From Fimbriimonas ginsengisoli Gsoil 348 (lineage in GTDB: Bacteria > Armatimonadota > Fimbriimonadia > Fimbriimonadales > Fimbriimonadaceae): a DNA stretch of 64,000 nt. The position numbers and the translations under genes are program-made. The DNA lies in NCBI RefSeq assembly GCF_000724625.1, contig NZ_CP007139.1:4526001-4590000 (forward strand). Reading direction: 5' to 3'. The notes beneath the pieces were generated by a model, which was not told the DNA's origin, ran no database searches, and saw nothing but the letters and a program-made list of their open reading frames with translations. Shown here piece after piece: positions 29,611 through 38,361 of the stretch. How positions within the stretch are numbered: the first letter of the stretch is position 1; every line of letters begins with the position of its first letter.

Positions 29611-30285
29611 ATGCTGATCCCGAAGACCGAAAAAGACGACGCTAATCTCCGCCTCGAAGTGGCCCGCGCGAACTGGGCCCTCCCCGCCTCCGGGCTGGTG
29701 ACGATGCATTCCGGCAATGCCAGCGGCTACGACCCGGAAAGCGGGCTCGTCTATATCAAACCCTCGGGAATGGACTATGACCAGATCAAGCCGGGCAACC
29801 TGGCCGTGGTTCGCCTCGAAACCGGCGAGGTCCTCACTCCGGACATCCGCCCAAGCGTAGATCTGGCCCATCACCTCTTCCTCTACAAGAATCTTCCCGA
29901 GGTTCGAGGGATTATCCACACGCACTCCAACTACGCGACCGCCTTCGCGGCCGCCAACAAACCGGTTCCCTGTTGCCTCACCGCCATCTGCGACGAATTC
30001 GGCGGCGAAATCCCTTGCACCCCCTATATCGACAACGAGGGCGAGAATATCGGCCGAGCCATTCTCAAATACCGGCGCGAGCGAACTCCGGCGATTCTCT
30101 TGGGTAATCACGGCGTATTCGCCTGGGGCTCCTCTCCCAAAAACGCGTTAAAGGCGGCCGTAATGGTCGAGGACGTCGCGAGAACGGTTTGGCTCGCCAT
30201 GCAACTCGGCCCAGTCGCCGCCATTCCTCCGGAAGAGGCCGAGAAATGGTACGACCGCTACCAGAACCGGTATGGCCAGGGGTAG
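29611..30285 (+). CDS. Class II aldolase/epimerase, AraD-like (L-ribulose-5-phosphate 4-epimerase family)
   Basis: 224 residues from ATG 29611; a longer frame from 29476 adds a non-homologous prefix. Family blocks: SGNASGYDPESG (phosphate loop), KPSGMDYDQI, D84 in PSVDLAHH, zinc ligands H103 and H105 in IIHTHSNYATAFA, and LLGNHGVFAWG. These fit AraD/SgbE-type epimerases or related fuculose aldolases that bind zinc and a sugar phosphate in the cytoplasm. No arabinose or other sugar operon surrounds it. Confidence 0.87.
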   Translation: MLIPKTEKDDANLRLEVARANWALPASGLVTMHSGNASGYDPESGLVYIKPSGMDYDQIKPGNLAVVRLETGEVLTPDIRPSVDLAHHLFLYKNLPEVRGIIHTHSNYATAFAAANKPVPCCLTAICDEFGGEIPCTPYIDNEGENIGRAILKYRRERTPAILLGNHGVFAWGSSPKNALKAAVMVEDVARTVWLAMQLGPVAAIPPEEAEKWYDRYQNRYGQG

Positions 30286-30288
30286 CGC

Positions 30289-30454
30289 CGCCCGTAGCGT
30301 CGGCGTCCCCGCCGATGATCCCGGAAACGTGACCAGACGCTTTCCCAGCCCGTGGGACAAATAAGACCTGTGTGACCCATGAGTCCCAGACGTCCCATCA
30401 ATAGAGGTAAAGCCTCAGGCTACGAACGCCCCAACGCCCCAACGCCCCAACGCC
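30289..30454. repeat. Intergenic repeats between two convergent genes
   Basis: Holds a GTAGCGTCGGCG-TCCC-CGCCGATGATCC module (near 30296, reverse of the type at 35246) and a one-armed tandem array of four AACGCCCC units (30423-30454) that runs directly into the rsmG stop codon. No gene is seen. Confidence 0.7.
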
Positions 30455-31018
30455 CTAGAGCCCCAACCCCTTCTCCTTAATCTCCGCCCACCGTCTGGGA
30501 TACTTGCGATCCGTCTTGGCGAGTTTCTCATATCGCGGAAAGGCGCGGACGACGTCTGTGCCGGCCAGGGGCCGAGTTACGACGTCGCGGAGTACCAAAC
30601 CGAGCGGTTCCAAGCGCACCGTGTCAAACGGCTCGTTCGGGGTTCGCATGGGAATCACGAACCCGCCAACCGCGCAGGGGGCGGCGGAAACCTCGAGCTG
30701 GGCCGCTAACGGGGCCACCGCGCGGCCGGTGACGATCTCGAACTTTTCGCGATGACCAAATTCCTCGGCTCGCCCCTGAACCACTTCAAGGTTCGAAAGC
30801 GGCTGGGTTCGCAAGAAGCCGAGCATCTTCCCCGAGGAATCGAGCGCGGTCACCTTAAGGTCCGGCCGCGCGCAAGCGAGCGGCCAAGACGGAAACCCCG
30901 GACCGGTTCCAAGGTCGAGCACCTTCGCCCGGACCGGGATAAGGTCTTGGAACAGGATGCTGTCCAAATAGTGGCGTAGCCACGCCTCCTCGGGGGGAAC
31001 GCGCGTCAGGTTCATCAC
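30455..31018 (-). CDS. rsmG: 16S rRNA (guanine-527-N7)-methyltransferase RsmG
   Basis: 187 residues from GTG 31018, the first canonical start. SAM-binding motif VLDLGTGPGFPSWPLA, then DSSGKMLGFLR and VTGRAVAPLAAQLE are typical of RsmG, which methylates G527 of 16S rRNA. The reading frame continues open upstream to about 31190 with family-like residues (GLELTGEQLEAF ahead of VMNLTRV), but it contains no ATG, GTG or TTG there. A GAGGAGG site at 31102-31108 is spaced 8 bases from an ATC at 31093, suggesting a non-canonical start and a 212-residue protein. Confidence 0.9.
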   Translation of the reverse strand: MMNLTRVPPEEAWLRHYLDSILFQDLIPVRAKVLDLGTGPGFPSWPLACARPDLKVTALDSSGKMLGFLRTQPLSNLEVVQGRAEEFGHREKFEIVTGRAVAPLAAQLEVSAAPCAVGGFVIPMRTPNEPFDTVRLEPLGLVLRDVVTRPLAGTDVVRAFPRYEKLAKTDRKYPRRWAEIKEKGLGL

Positions 31019-31127
31019 CGCATTGGCCGCATAGATCGCCTCGTGAAAAGCCGCGAAAGCTTCAAGCTGCTCGCCGGTCAGCTCGAGGCCGATCTTCGCC
31101 GCCTCCTCACGAAGGCGGCCTTGCCAA

Positions 31128-33788
31128 CTACCGTTTTCGACCGCGGTCTCCGTCGCCGTCTTCGTCGCCCCGCCGCGCCGGCTCTGTCACGCTCGCCACA
31201 CCGTCTACGTGGACACTGGTCGCGTACTCTTTGCCGTCGACGGTAAGCACAACTCGATAGTCGCCCGGATCGACTAGCCGCCCCTCGATCCGCCCCGACC
31301 ATTCCACCAAGTTCAAACCGGCGTTCGTACCGCCTGTGTAATCGGTGTAGTTGTTACCCGAGGCATCGCTAATCCGGACCGTGGCGGACTTCGCCGCCTT
31401 TCGCAGATAGTATTGAACCCTCGTCCCGGGCTGGGTATTCGAGGCCATGAAGAGCCGATCGCCCTCCCAAGCCGCTCGGGAAACGCGCCCTAACATCAGG
31501 ACGTTTTGCGGTTTCGCCAGCACGACGTCTTTCGAAAGCGCATCCTTGTCGAGCTGTTCCAAACCGCTCACGTCGAGCGTCCATAGCCCACGGCCGTGGG
31601 TTCCGATGATGAGATCCAATTCGCGAGGGTGCACCTTCAGGTCGTGCACGGCGACAGTCGGGAAATTGCCCTTGAACTTCGTCCAGGTCTTCCCTCGATC
31701 GAGAGAGAATCGGAGCGACTTCTCCGATCCGAGGTACAGCAGATCCGAGTTCTTTTCCCCCTCGGTAATGACGTAAACGTTATCCTCATCCGGAAGGCCA
31801 TTGTTGAGCTTCGTCCAAGTCTTGCCGAAGTCCTCCGAGACGTAAACGTATGGCTTGAAGTCGTTGCCGCGGTGCCCGTCGAATGTCGCGTACACCCGCC
31901 CCTCTTCGTACTTCGAAGCCGTAACCCGCGAGCACCAGGTGTTCCTAGGAAGGTCAGGAACGTTCTTTCCGATTTCGGTCCAAGTGGCCCCGTCATCCTG
32001 CGTCACCTGCACGAGCCCGTCGTCGGTCCCCACGTAGATGAGCCCAGGTTTGGTGGGTGATTCGCTGATCGTCACGATCGTGCAGTGCATCTCCGCGCCG
32101 CTCCGGTCGCTGGTAACTCCCAGCTTGCCCGCGTTTTGCTTCCCCGGATCGTTCGTCGTGAGGTCCGGGGAGATCGGCTTCCAAGCGTCTCCTCGATTGA
32201 TCGTTTTGAAAAGCCGGTTCCCACCTAGATAGAGCGTTCGGGAGTTGTGCGGCGAGATGATGAAGGGGGTGCTCCAGTTGAAGCGGTTCCCCTGACCTCG
32301 CGGTCGAATGCCGCGTTGGCCACCCTTCTCAAGGTCGAATCGCGAGATCGCGCCCCCCTGGCTCTCGGTGTAGATCGTCGACCAATCGTTCGGGTCGGCC
32401 TGACAGTAGAAGCCGTCGCCGCCTCCCACACTTAACGAGTCGTAGAAGGCTACGCCTCCCTTCGTCGTCTGAGTCGGAATCCCCCAGCACCCATTATCTT
32501 GAAGCCCGCCGTAGATCCAATACGGCTTTCGGTAGTCGAACGCCACGGCATAAAACTGGCCGATCGGCAACCCGTTGAGCATCGCCCACGTGGCTCCCTT
32601 GTCCCGAGACTCGAAAACCCCGCCGTCCGTACCCACGAGGAGGTGGTTATGGTCCCTCGGCTCGATCCAGAAGGCGTGAAAGTCGGGGTGCACCTTAACG
32701 TCGGCCGTGTCGAACGTCTTGCCGCCGTCGTCGCTCAAGAAAAGGGAGTCGCCCGGCACGTAAAGCCGCTTTGTATCGACCGGGTCGATTCTCGGAGTGC
32801 TGAAATACCACGGGCGCGGGTTCAGATAGCTGATCCGCTTCCAGCTTTCGCCCCCATCCGTGCTCCAAAAGGTGCCGCCGGCATACTGCTTCACGATCCC
32901 GTTATCGGACGGCCGGTGTGGTTTGTCGTTCTTCTCGGCATCGGCGTCGATCTTGTACTCGACGGTCGCCATCATCACTTTAGGATCGCTGTCGTAGAAG
33001 GTAAATCCGATCCGCCCGAGGAGAGTGCTCGGCAACCCTCGCGAAATCCGCCGCCAATGTTTGCCCGAGTCGGTTGACTTGAACAATCCACAGTTCACTC
33101 CACCGGTGCTGAAATCGTACGCCCAGCGACGGCGCTCCCACATCGATGCGAAGAGCACCTTAGGGTTCCGAGGGTCAAGCTGCACGTCGATCGCACCGGT
33201 GTTCGCATCGCTCGAAAGAACCTGCTGCCAGGTTTTGCCCCCGTCCGTGGTTTTGTAGACACCTCGCTCCGGGTTCGGACCCCACAATCTGCCCAGTGCT
33301 GCAACGTAGACCGTGTTCGGATCGTGGGGATCGAGCGCGATCTTGCCGATGTGCATCGTTTCCTTGAGCCCCATGTTCGCCCAAGTCTTGCCGCCGTCGG
33401 TCGTCTTGTAGACGCCGTCGCCCCACGCGACGGAGTTGCGGCTGGTGTATTCGCCGGTGCCGACCCAGATAACGTTGGGATCGGTTTGGCTCACCGAAAC
33501 TGCCCCGAGCGACACCGAGCTCTCGCTCTGAAAAATCGGCTTGAAGGTGGTCCCGCCATTCTCAGTCCGGAACAGACCGCCCGAGGCCGAGGCCACGAAG
33601 AAGATGCGCGGGTCTTTCTCGTAGACCGAAATCGCGACCACCCGTCCCCCCATATTCACCGGCCCAAGCGAACGCGCTTCAAGCGGGGCGAGGATATCGG
33701 CGACGGATGGGTTAGATGTTTGAGGTGGCGTCTGAGCGACGGTGACGAGGGGAATAAATAGGGCGGCAAGCGCCAACGAAGTCTTCAT
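31128..33788 (-). CDS. Secreted VPS10/sortilin-like propeller protein
   Basis: 886 residues from ATG 33788 (MKTSLALAALFIPLVTVAQT, signal peptide). A large 10-bladed-type beta-propeller carries repeated Asp-boxes (TENGGTTFKP, TTDGGKTWAN, TTDGGKTWQQ, STDSGKHWRR, STDGGESWKR, SRDKGATWAM, DDGATWTE, DFGKTWTK, DRGKTWTK). A FlgD/Ig-like C-terminal segment (NAGLNLVEWSGRIEGR) follows, typical of this secreted family. It binds or degrades an unknown extracellular ligand. TTGACG lies upstream at about 33830. It is divergent from the acyl-CoA dehydrogenase. Confidence 0.88.
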   Translation of the reverse strand: MKTSLALAALFIPLVTVAQTPPQTSNPSVADILAPLEARSLGPVNMGGRVVAISVYEKDPRIFFVASASGGLFRTENGGTTFKPIFQSESSVSLGAVSVSQTDPNVIWVGTGEYTSRNSVAWGDGVYKTTDGGKTWANMGLKETMHIGKIALDPHDPNTVYVAALGRLWGPNPERGVYKTTDGGKTWQQVLSSDANTGAIDVQLDPRNPKVLFASMWERRRWAYDFSTGGVNCGLFKSTDSGKHWRRISRGLPSTLLGRIGFTFYDSDPKVMMATVEYKIDADAEKNDKPHRPSDNGIVKQYAGGTFWSTDGGESWKRISYLNPRPWYFSTPRIDPVDTKRLYVPGDSLFLSDDGGKTFDTADVKVHPDFHAFWIEPRDHNHLLVGTDGGVFESRDKGATWAMLNGLPIGQFYAVAFDYRKPYWIYGGLQDNGCWGIPTQTTKGGVAFYDSLSVGGGDGFYCQADPNDWSTIYTESQGGAISRFDLEKGGQRGIRPRGQGNRFNWSTPFIISPHNSRTLYLGGNRLFKTINRGDAWKPISPDLTTNDPGKQNAGKLGVTSDRSGAEMHCTIVTISESPTKPGLIYVGTDDGLVQVTQDDGATWTEIGKNVPDLPRNTWCSRVTASKYEEGRVYATFDGHRGNDFKPYVYVSEDFGKTWTKLNNGLPDEDNVYVITEGEKNSDLLYLGSEKSLRFSLDRGKTWTKFKGNFPTVAVHDLKVHPRELDLIIGTHGRGLWTLDVSGLEQLDKDALSKDVVLAKPQNVLMLGRVSRAAWEGDRLFMASNTQPGTRVQYYLRKAAKSATVRISDASGNNYTDYTGGTNAGLNLVEWSGRIEGRLVDPGDYRVVLTVDGKEYATSVHVDGVASVTEPARRGDEDGDGDRGRKR

Positions 33789-33933
33789 GAGGATGGGCAT
33801 CGATCCGGGCGAAGTTCGCCCTAACGTACGATACGATATCACGTCAAGCGTGCCGCGCGAATCGGGGTCTCGCGAACAGTTCGTCCCGGCCGTTCGTACC
33901 AAGCCTGGCGCTCCGCCCGGTATCCTGTCCGGC

Positions 33934-35124
33934 ATGGATTTCGCCCTCACCGCCGAGCACGAATTGATTCGCGAGATGGCCTACAAATTTGGCCAACAAG
34001 AGGTCCTTCCAGGCTTGGCCGAGCGTGACCGGGAAGCAAAGAGCGATCGATCGATGCTCGACAAGATGGCCGAGAAGGGGATTCTCGGGATCAGCATCCC
34101 GGAAAAGTATTCGGGTTCCGGCACCGACTACATCGCCCTCGGCATCGCCTGCGAAGAGCTGGAACGGGCCGACACCTCGGCGCGCGTCGTAATGTCGGTG
34201 CACAGCGGGCTGCACAGCATGACGATTCTGCAGTGGGGGACCGAGGAGCAGCGACAGCGGTGGCTCCCTCCGCTGGCGAAGGGAGATAGGGTCGGCGGCT
34301 TTGGCCTCACCGAGCCGAACGCCGGGTCCGACGCAATTAATCTGCGTACCCGCGCTCGCCGCGATGGGGACAGCTACATTCTCAATGGCGAGAAGACCTG
34401 GATTTCGCTGGCGGACTACGCGGACCAATTCCTGGTCGTCGCGAGACTCGAAGAAGAGGGGGATAAGCTGCGGCACGTGGCGTTCATCGTCGACCGAAAG
34501 ACGCCCGGGTTTCATAGCCGCCCGATTCACGGCAAGCTTGGGGTCCGCGCCGGCAATACCGGCCAAATCTTTTTCGAGAACATGCGCATCGATAAAGCCG
34601 ACATGCTGGGCGAGGAAGGAGACGGCTTCAAGGTTGCCATGTCGGCGCTCGACCACGGCCGGTATACGGTCGCTTCCGGCGCAGTCGGCATCATCACCGC
34701 GTGCCTCGACGCGTGCGGCAAATATTGCCACGAGCGAAAGGTCGGGGGCGAGGAGATCGGCCGCAAGCAGCTTGTGCAGCAAATGGTAGCGAACATGGTC
34801 GCGGGCCGAGATATCGGCCGCCTTCTCTACTACCAAGTCGGCTGGATGAAGAACAACGGCCTCCGCCACACCCGCGAGGTTTCGCTGGCGAAGTGGCAAA
34901 ACTGCGCGAACGCCTTCAAGGCCGCCAATGACGCTGTCGAGATCCACGGCGCCTACGGTTACAGTGACGAGTTTCCGGTCGAGCGATACTTCCGAAACTC
35001 CCGCGGCGCGATGATCTACGAAGGCACCCACGAAATCCACACCGTCGTCCAAGCAGAATACGAGCTCGGCTACCGCTCGGATAAGCCGTTAAAGGTGACC
35101 CTGCCGAGCTGGCCTGTGGAATAA
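33934..35124 (+). CDS. Acyl-CoA dehydrogenase
   Basis: 396 residues from ATG 33934 (MDFALTAEHELIREM, the classic family start). The flavin and substrate blocks are FGLTEPNAGSDA and WISLADYADQF. The C-terminal helical domain has DAVEIHGAYGYSDEFPVERYFRNSR. The catalytic base is E363 in MIYEGTHEIH, the position used by short-chain and glutaryl-type enzymes. It oxidises an acyl-CoA at C2-C3, passing electrons to ETF. The chain length cannot be predicted. No other beta-oxidation gene is adjacent. Confidence 0.94.
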   Translation: MDFALTAEHELIREMAYKFGQQEVLPGLAERDREAKSDRSMLDKMAEKGILGISIPEKYSGSGTDYIALGIACEELERADTSARVVMSVHSGLHSMTILQWGTEEQRQRWLPPLAKGDRVGGFGLTEPNAGSDAINLRTRARRDGDSYILNGEKTWISLADYADQFLVVARLEEEGDKLRHVAFIVDRKTPGFHSRPIHGKLGVRAGNTGQIFFENMRIDKADMLGEEGDGFKVAMSALDHGRYTVASGAVGIITACLDACGKYCHERKVGGEEIGRKQLVQQMVANMVAGRDIGRLLYYQVGWMKNNGLRHTREVSLAKWQNCANAFKAANDAVEIHGAYGYSDEFPVERYFRNSRGAMIYEGTHEIHTVVQAEYELGYRSDKPLKVTLPSWPVE

Positions 35125-35273
35125 CTACGCCGCAGGCGTGTAGCCGGCACCTACGTGTGCCGCCCGGCGTACCGAACGTAAGCCTACGCCGCAGGCGTGT
35201 AGCCGGCACCTACGCGTGCCGTCCGGCGTACCGAGCGTAAGCCGGATCATCGGCGAGGACGCCGATGCTACGG
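35125..35273. repeat. Two tandem 59-bp repeats plus a hairpin module
   Basis: Units 35125-35183 and 35184-35242 differ at only a few positions, and each contains CTACGCCGCAGGCGTGTAG. A CGGCGAGGACGCCGATG hairpin follows at about 35249-35265. The first unit begins directly after the TAA of the acyl-CoA dehydrogenase gene. Confidence 0.8.
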
Positions 35274-35342
35274 ACGATAGCCGGGGCGTCCGAAGGCCGA
35301 TATCCACGATTGACACGACCGTGGTAAGTTTAGTTTTCAAAC

Positions 35343-38195
35343 ATGCACACCGCGCGTCTAATAGTGGCTTCGGCCCTACTCGTCCTGCCGGGACTTATCC
35401 TGGCCCAAAAGAAGCCGCTGGACCACAGTGTGTACGATGGCTGGAAGTCGATCCGATCGGCGTCCGTTAGCCACGACGGGAAGTGGGTTCTATTCGTTAT
35501 CGCCCCTCAAGAAGGGGATGCCGTCGCCACCATCCGAAGCGTCGCCGACGGGCACACGATCACGATTCCGCGAGCTTCGCAGATCCAGTTTACGAACGAC
35601 TCGAAGCACGTCGTCGCGCTAGTTATTCCGCCCTTCGCCGACACCCGCAAAGCGCGTCGCGACAAAGTGAAGCCGGAGGACATGCCGAAGAACGCCTTGG
35701 AAATCGTGGACCTCGGGGCCGGCCAAACCAAGACGATCGACCGCGTTACTAACTACCAGTTGGCCGAAGAAGATTCGAATTTTCTGCTCTACAAACCCGA
35801 ACCGCCGAAGGAAGCCGCCAAGCCTCCGACCACGCCTCCGGGCAAGAAAGATGAGGAAGAAGACCAGCGGCGCGGCGGTGGGGCCCGAGCGGGAGGCGCG
35901 CAACGCCCGGCGCCCGCCGCCGGCGGCTCCGCCGCGGGCGCTCCGCCAGCGAAGAAGGCGGGCGACTCGTATGTACTACTCGATCTCGGAACGGGGAAAG
36001 AAGAGACGATCAACGACGTTGCGAGCGCGAGATTCAACAAATTCGGCAACGTGATGGCCTACGCGGTCGCCAGCAAAGACGGCAAGACCGACGGAATCGT
36101 GTTGTACGACCTCCGCACGAAGAAGCGGCAAAACGTCGTCACGGCCCCCGGCAAATACCCCCGTATCGCCCTTTCCGACGACGCTTCTCTGCTTGCTTTT
36201 ACCACCGACAAGGACGATCAAAAGGCGAAGAAGCCGCTTCTCAGCCTCTACCTTTACGATCCTAAGAAGAACGTAACGAAGGCGGTCGGCGCGGACTCCA
36301 TGCCGAAGGATTGGACCTACAACGCCAACGGCGCCATCGACTTTAGCGACAAGAACACCCGCCTCATCTACCGGACCTCGCCCAAGCCGCTCCCCGATCC
36401 CGAAGAGAAGCCGGATGACGAGAAGGTGTCCGTCGACATCTGGAACTGGCAAGACGCGCGCCTGCAGCCGCAGCAACTTTTGATGGCTCAGTCGGAGCGA
36501 GACCGCGGCTACACCGCGATCTACGACATCGCGAGCGGAAAATCGATCCAGGTCGCCGACCGTGATCTACCCTCGGTCACCATCAGCGACAAAGGCGATG
36601 GCCGGTACGGACTCGCCAGCGACGAGCGCCCGTACGAGCGCGAAGGCTCCTGGAACCCCGGGAACGAAGACACTTACGTCATCGACCTGAAAACCGGCGC
36701 GCACACTCAGATCTCCAAACGATTCCGCGGCGGGGCGCAGCTTTCGCCCTCCGGACGGTACGTGGCGATCTACGATGCCGGGCCTAAAGCTTGGTTCGCA
36801 CTGGAGCCGGCCACCGGCAGGCGGGTCAGTCTGAGCAAAGGGATCACATCCCCGCTTGCCGACGAGCTCGACGATCATCCGGACGATCCGGCCCCTTACG
36901 GCCTGATCGGTTGGACGAAAGGGGACAGCCGCGCCATCATCGCCGACCGCTACGACCTTTGGGCTTGCGATCCTTCCGGCCAGGCCGCACCGGTTCGGCT
37001 AACGTCCGGTCGCGAATACACCACCCGTTACCGCCCGGTGAGCCTCGATCCGGATGCGGTGTATCTCGACACCGACGACATGCTTCTGGACGCGTTCAAC
37101 GAAGACACGAAGCAAAACGGATTGGCGAGGCTCCAAAATGGCCACCTGAACAAGATGTTCATGGCCGAGAAAAGCTTCCTCGGCTACCAAAAGGCGAAAA
37201 ACGCCGACACGCTGATCTACACGCGGCAGGACTTCGTGGAGTATCCCGACATTTGGCTTTCGAACACCCGCTTCGAAGCCCCTCAGAAGATTTCGGACGC
37301 TAATCCACAGCAGAAGGAATACAACTGGGGCAAAGCCGAGCTCGTCCGCTGGACCAGCCTGGACGGCATCCCTCTCCAAGGGATCCTGATTAAGCCGGAG
37401 AACTTCGACTACGGTAAGAAGTACCCAATGATCACCTACTTCTACGAGCGGAACAGCGACGAGCTGTACCGCTACAAGGCGCCCGCGCCGAGCGCGAGTA
37501 CGATCAATTGGCCGCTTTTCGCCAGCAACGGGTACTGCATCTTCATCCCGGATATCCCTTACAAGATCGGCTATCCGGGCGAGAGTGCGGTAAACGGCAT
37601 CCTGCCCGGCGTCCAGGCGATCCTGGGCCGCGGCTACATCGATCCGAAGCGAATGGGGATTCAGGGACAAAGCTGGGGCGGCTACCAGGTCGCTTACCTA
37701 GTCACCCGAACGAATATGTTCGCGGCGGCGGAGGCGGGAGCGCCCGTCGGCGATATGTTCTCCGCCTATGGCGGCATTCGATACGGCGCCGGCATCGTTC
37801 GGCAGTTCCAATACGAACACCAGCAGTCGCGCATCGGCGGCACGCCATGGGACGCGACCCTGAAGTACATCGAGAACTCCCCCATTTTCTGGGTGGACAA
37901 AGTCGAAACGCCTCTCATGATCATGTCGAACGACAAGGACGGATCGGTCCCCCACACCCAGGGAATCGAACTGTTCACCGCTCTTCGGCGGCTGAATAAG
38001 CCGTCGTGGCTGGTCGTGTACAACGGAGAGGACCACAACCTGATGGAGCGCAAGAACCGGAAGGACCTCTCGATCCGGCTAAGTCAATTCTTCGATCACT
38101 ACCTAAAGGGCGCGCCGATGCCCGTCTGGATGTCCCAAGGCGTCCCTGCCGTGGACAAGGGGCGTACGATGGGTACGGAGCTAGGCGGCAACTAA
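35343..38195 (+). CDS. Exported S9-family prolyl oligopeptidase-like peptidase
   Basis: 950 residues with a signal peptide (MHTARLIVASALLVLPGLILAQ). The N-terminal beta-propeller (30-690) is interrupted by a low-complexity Pro/Ala/Gly segment near 155-203. The alpha/beta-hydrolase domain has the triad S777 (GQSWGGY), D866 (SNDKDGSVPH) and H898 (GEDHNLM). The family cuts peptides after proline or small residues. TTGACA is found at 35310-35315 but no good -10. The product is larger than usual S9 enzymes. Confidence 0.9.
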   Translation: MHTARLIVASALLVLPGLILAQKKPLDHSVYDGWKSIRSASVSHDGKWVLFVIAPQEGDAVATIRSVADGHTITIPRASQIQFTNDSKHVVALVIPPFADTRKARRDKVKPEDMPKNALEIVDLGAGQTKTIDRVTNYQLAEEDSNFLLYKPEPPKEAAKPPTTPPGKKDEEEDQRRGGGARAGGAQRPAPAAGGSAAGAPPAKKAGDSYVLLDLGTGKEETINDVASARFNKFGNVMAYAVASKDGKTDGIVLYDLRTKKRQNVVTAPGKYPRIALSDDASLLAFTTDKDDQKAKKPLLSLYLYDPKKNVTKAVGADSMPKDWTYNANGAIDFSDKNTRLIYRTSPKPLPDPEEKPDDEKVSVDIWNWQDARLQPQQLLMAQSERDRGYTAIYDIASGKSIQVADRDLPSVTISDKGDGRYGLASDERPYEREGSWNPGNEDTYVIDLKTGAHTQISKRFRGGAQLSPSGRYVAIYDAGPKAWFALEPATGRRVSLSKGITSPLADELDDHPDDPAPYGLIGWTKGDSRAIIADRYDLWACDPSGQAAPVRLTSGREYTTRYRPVSLDPDAVYLDTDDMLLDAFNEDTKQNGLARLQNGHLNKMFMAEKSFLGYQKAKNADTLIYTRQDFVEYPDIWLSNTRFEAPQKISDANPQQKEYNWGKAELVRWTSLDGIPLQGILIKPENFDYGKKYPMITYFYERNSDELYRYKAPAPSASTINWPLFASNGYCIFIPDIPYKIGYPGESAVNGILPGVQAILGRGYIDPKRMGIQGQSWGGYQVAYLVTRTNMFAAAEAGAPVGDMFSAYGGIRYGAGIVRQFQYEHQQSRIGGTPWDATLKYIENSPIFWVDKVETPLMIMSNDKDGSVPHTQGIELFTALRRLNKPSWLVVYNGEDHNLMERKNRKDLSIRLSQFFDHYLKGAPMPVWMSQGVPAVDKGRTMGTELGGN

Positions 38196-38196
38196 C

Positions 38197-38352
38197 GTGG
38201 CACGGGCTTCTAGCCCGTGGGTTCCAAGGGCATCCTGCACTTGGCGTTCTTTCACGACCAAGATGGTCGTGAAGGTTCATCGGCTGGGAGCCGATGCTAC
38301 GTTCGCACGACCAGGATGGTCGTGATACACACGGGCTGGAAGCCCGTGCCAC
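38197..38352. repeat. Nested-palindrome element, copy 2
   Basis: 156 bases, aligning end to end with copy 1 (27009-27165) with a few scattered differences. The terminal repeats are 38197-38219 and 38330-38352. It starts 1 base after the TAA of the S9 gene and ends 9 bases before the trmFO start codon, so trmFO's promoter must lie within or before it. Confidence 0.9.
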
Positions 38353-38361
38353 CATAGGGGC

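Noticed and set aside
33844-35052. 402-codon minus-strand frame antisense to the acyl-CoA dehydrogenase
   Set aside because: No motif and exactly covers the dehydrogenase gene, so it is a GC-rich shadow.
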